DNA of 13,654 nt, from the NCBI GenBank assembly GCA_027622115.1, contig JAQBZS010000073.1, positions 1-13,654 on the forward strand, read 5' to 3'. A model generated the notes under the pieces. The model did not search any database and was not told the DNA's origin. It worked only from the letters and a program-made list of their open reading frames with translations. Below are positions 13,223-13,654 of the stretch, in pieces. Within the stretch, counting starts at the first letter, position 1; the number at the start of each line of letters is the position of its first letter. This DNA is from Planctomycetota bacterium. Its GTDB lineage: Bacteria > Planctomycetota > Planctomycetia > Planctomycetales > Planctomycetaceae. Position numbers and translations under genes: made by a program.

Positions 13223-13654
13223 ATGAATCCACTTCAGCTCCATTCGCGACGCTCGTTCTTCGATCGCATCGGTGACGGCCTCATGGGCGCGGGATTGCTG
13301 CATCTGCTCGGCAACGAATACGTCGGTGGGCGAGCAACCGCCGACGACCAGCACGCCGGATCTCGGACTTACGATCTGTCGCCCAAGGAAACGCACTTTC
13401 AGCCGAAGGCCAAACGAGTCATCCAATTGTTCATGCAGGGCGGTCCGAGCCAAGTCGATCTGTTTGACCCCAAGCCGATGCTGGACAAGAACCACGGCAA
13501 GTCGATCTTCAAGGAGATCGCCAAGGACTTGTCGTCGCCGAAAGACGCCGGCGGTTTGATGCGGAGCCCGTTCAAGTTCCAGCAATACGGCGAAAGCGGC
13601 ACGCAGGTGTCCGAATTGCTGCCCGGGATGACTCGGCACGTCGACGACATCACG
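13223..13654 (+). CDS. DUF1501-family secreted protein, 5' part only
   Basis: The first 144 codons are present and the gene runs off the window. The product opens with MNPLQLHSRRSFFDRIGDGL, a twin-arginine signal (SRRSFF) followed by a hydrophobic segment GLMGAGLLHLL, so Tat export to the periplasm is likely. The stretch VIQLFMQGGPSQVDLFDPKP (about 74-93) is the typical start of the DUF1501 domain, which has a sulfatase/alkaline-phosphatase-like fold; full members run to about 400-480 aa. In Planctomycetes these proteins are numerous and often stand next to a DUF1549/DUF1553 cytochrome-like partner. No such partner precedes it here; it could follow outside the window. The ATG at 13223 has no ribosome site, but it places the Tat motif at the normal distance from the start. 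The biochemical function of the family is not settled. Confidence 0.9.
   Translation, partial: MNPLQLHSRRSFFDRIGDGLMGAGLLHLLGNEYVGGRATADDQHAGSRTYDLSPKETHFQPKAKRVIQLFMQGGPSQVDLFDPKPMLDKNHGKSIFKEIAKDLSSPKDAGGLMRSPFKFQQYGESGTQVSELLPGMTRHVDDIT

Overview
The window looks like a piece of a planctomycete chromosome. The main pointers are the start of a DUF1501-type secreted protein at the right end, sparse or weak ribosome-binding sites, orphan secreted and membrane proteins without obvious homologues, (AAAAATC)n-type intergenic repeats, and a very large CHAT/hydrolase protein of a kind I associate with Planctomycetes and Myxobacteria. This assignment rests on family recognition only; no rRNA or other marker gene is present.

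Left part (1-4040, + strand). After a non-coding leader carrying a 7-bp tandem repeat come three tightly packed genes. The first encodes a 172-aa zinc-ribbon/two-helix membrane protein. The second encodes a 995-aa FAD plus Fe-S oxidoreductase of the YdiJ/GlcD-GlpC type, probably a D-2-hydroxyacid dehydrogenase. The third is a short MoaD-like gene whose start overlaps the oxidoreductase stop codon (ATGA). The 9-bp gap and the overlap suggest one operon. No moaE or other molybdopterin gene is visible.

Centre (4138-about 9584, - strand). One gene of more than 5.2 kb converges on the operon. Its product reads, in order: a DUF7379-like alpha/beta hydrolase, a second LCAT/lipase-like alpha/beta hydrolase, a domain resembling the N-terminal half of M17 leucyl aminopeptidases, a CHAT caspase-like protease domain with its His/Cys pair intact, and a helical TPR-like C-terminus. 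The first usable start in frame (GTG 9390) is probably too late. Coding-like sequence continues upstream, and a plausible ATG start at 9584 lies in another frame, so an indel or sequencing error at the 5' end is likely. This protein is the best candidate in the window for an undescribed system: a self-contained protease-plus-hydrolase that could act in defence or regulated cell death. No partner gene adjoins it.

Right part (9585-13654, + strand). A gene-poor stretch of about 520 bp with several small inverted repeats precedes a secreted protein of unknown function. Then come an (ATTTTTG)n repeat, a CPA2 (Kef/YbaL-type) cation:proton antiporter with a TrkA-N domain, a long perfect inverted repeat, and the first 144 codons of a Tat-exported DUF1501 protein cut by the window end.
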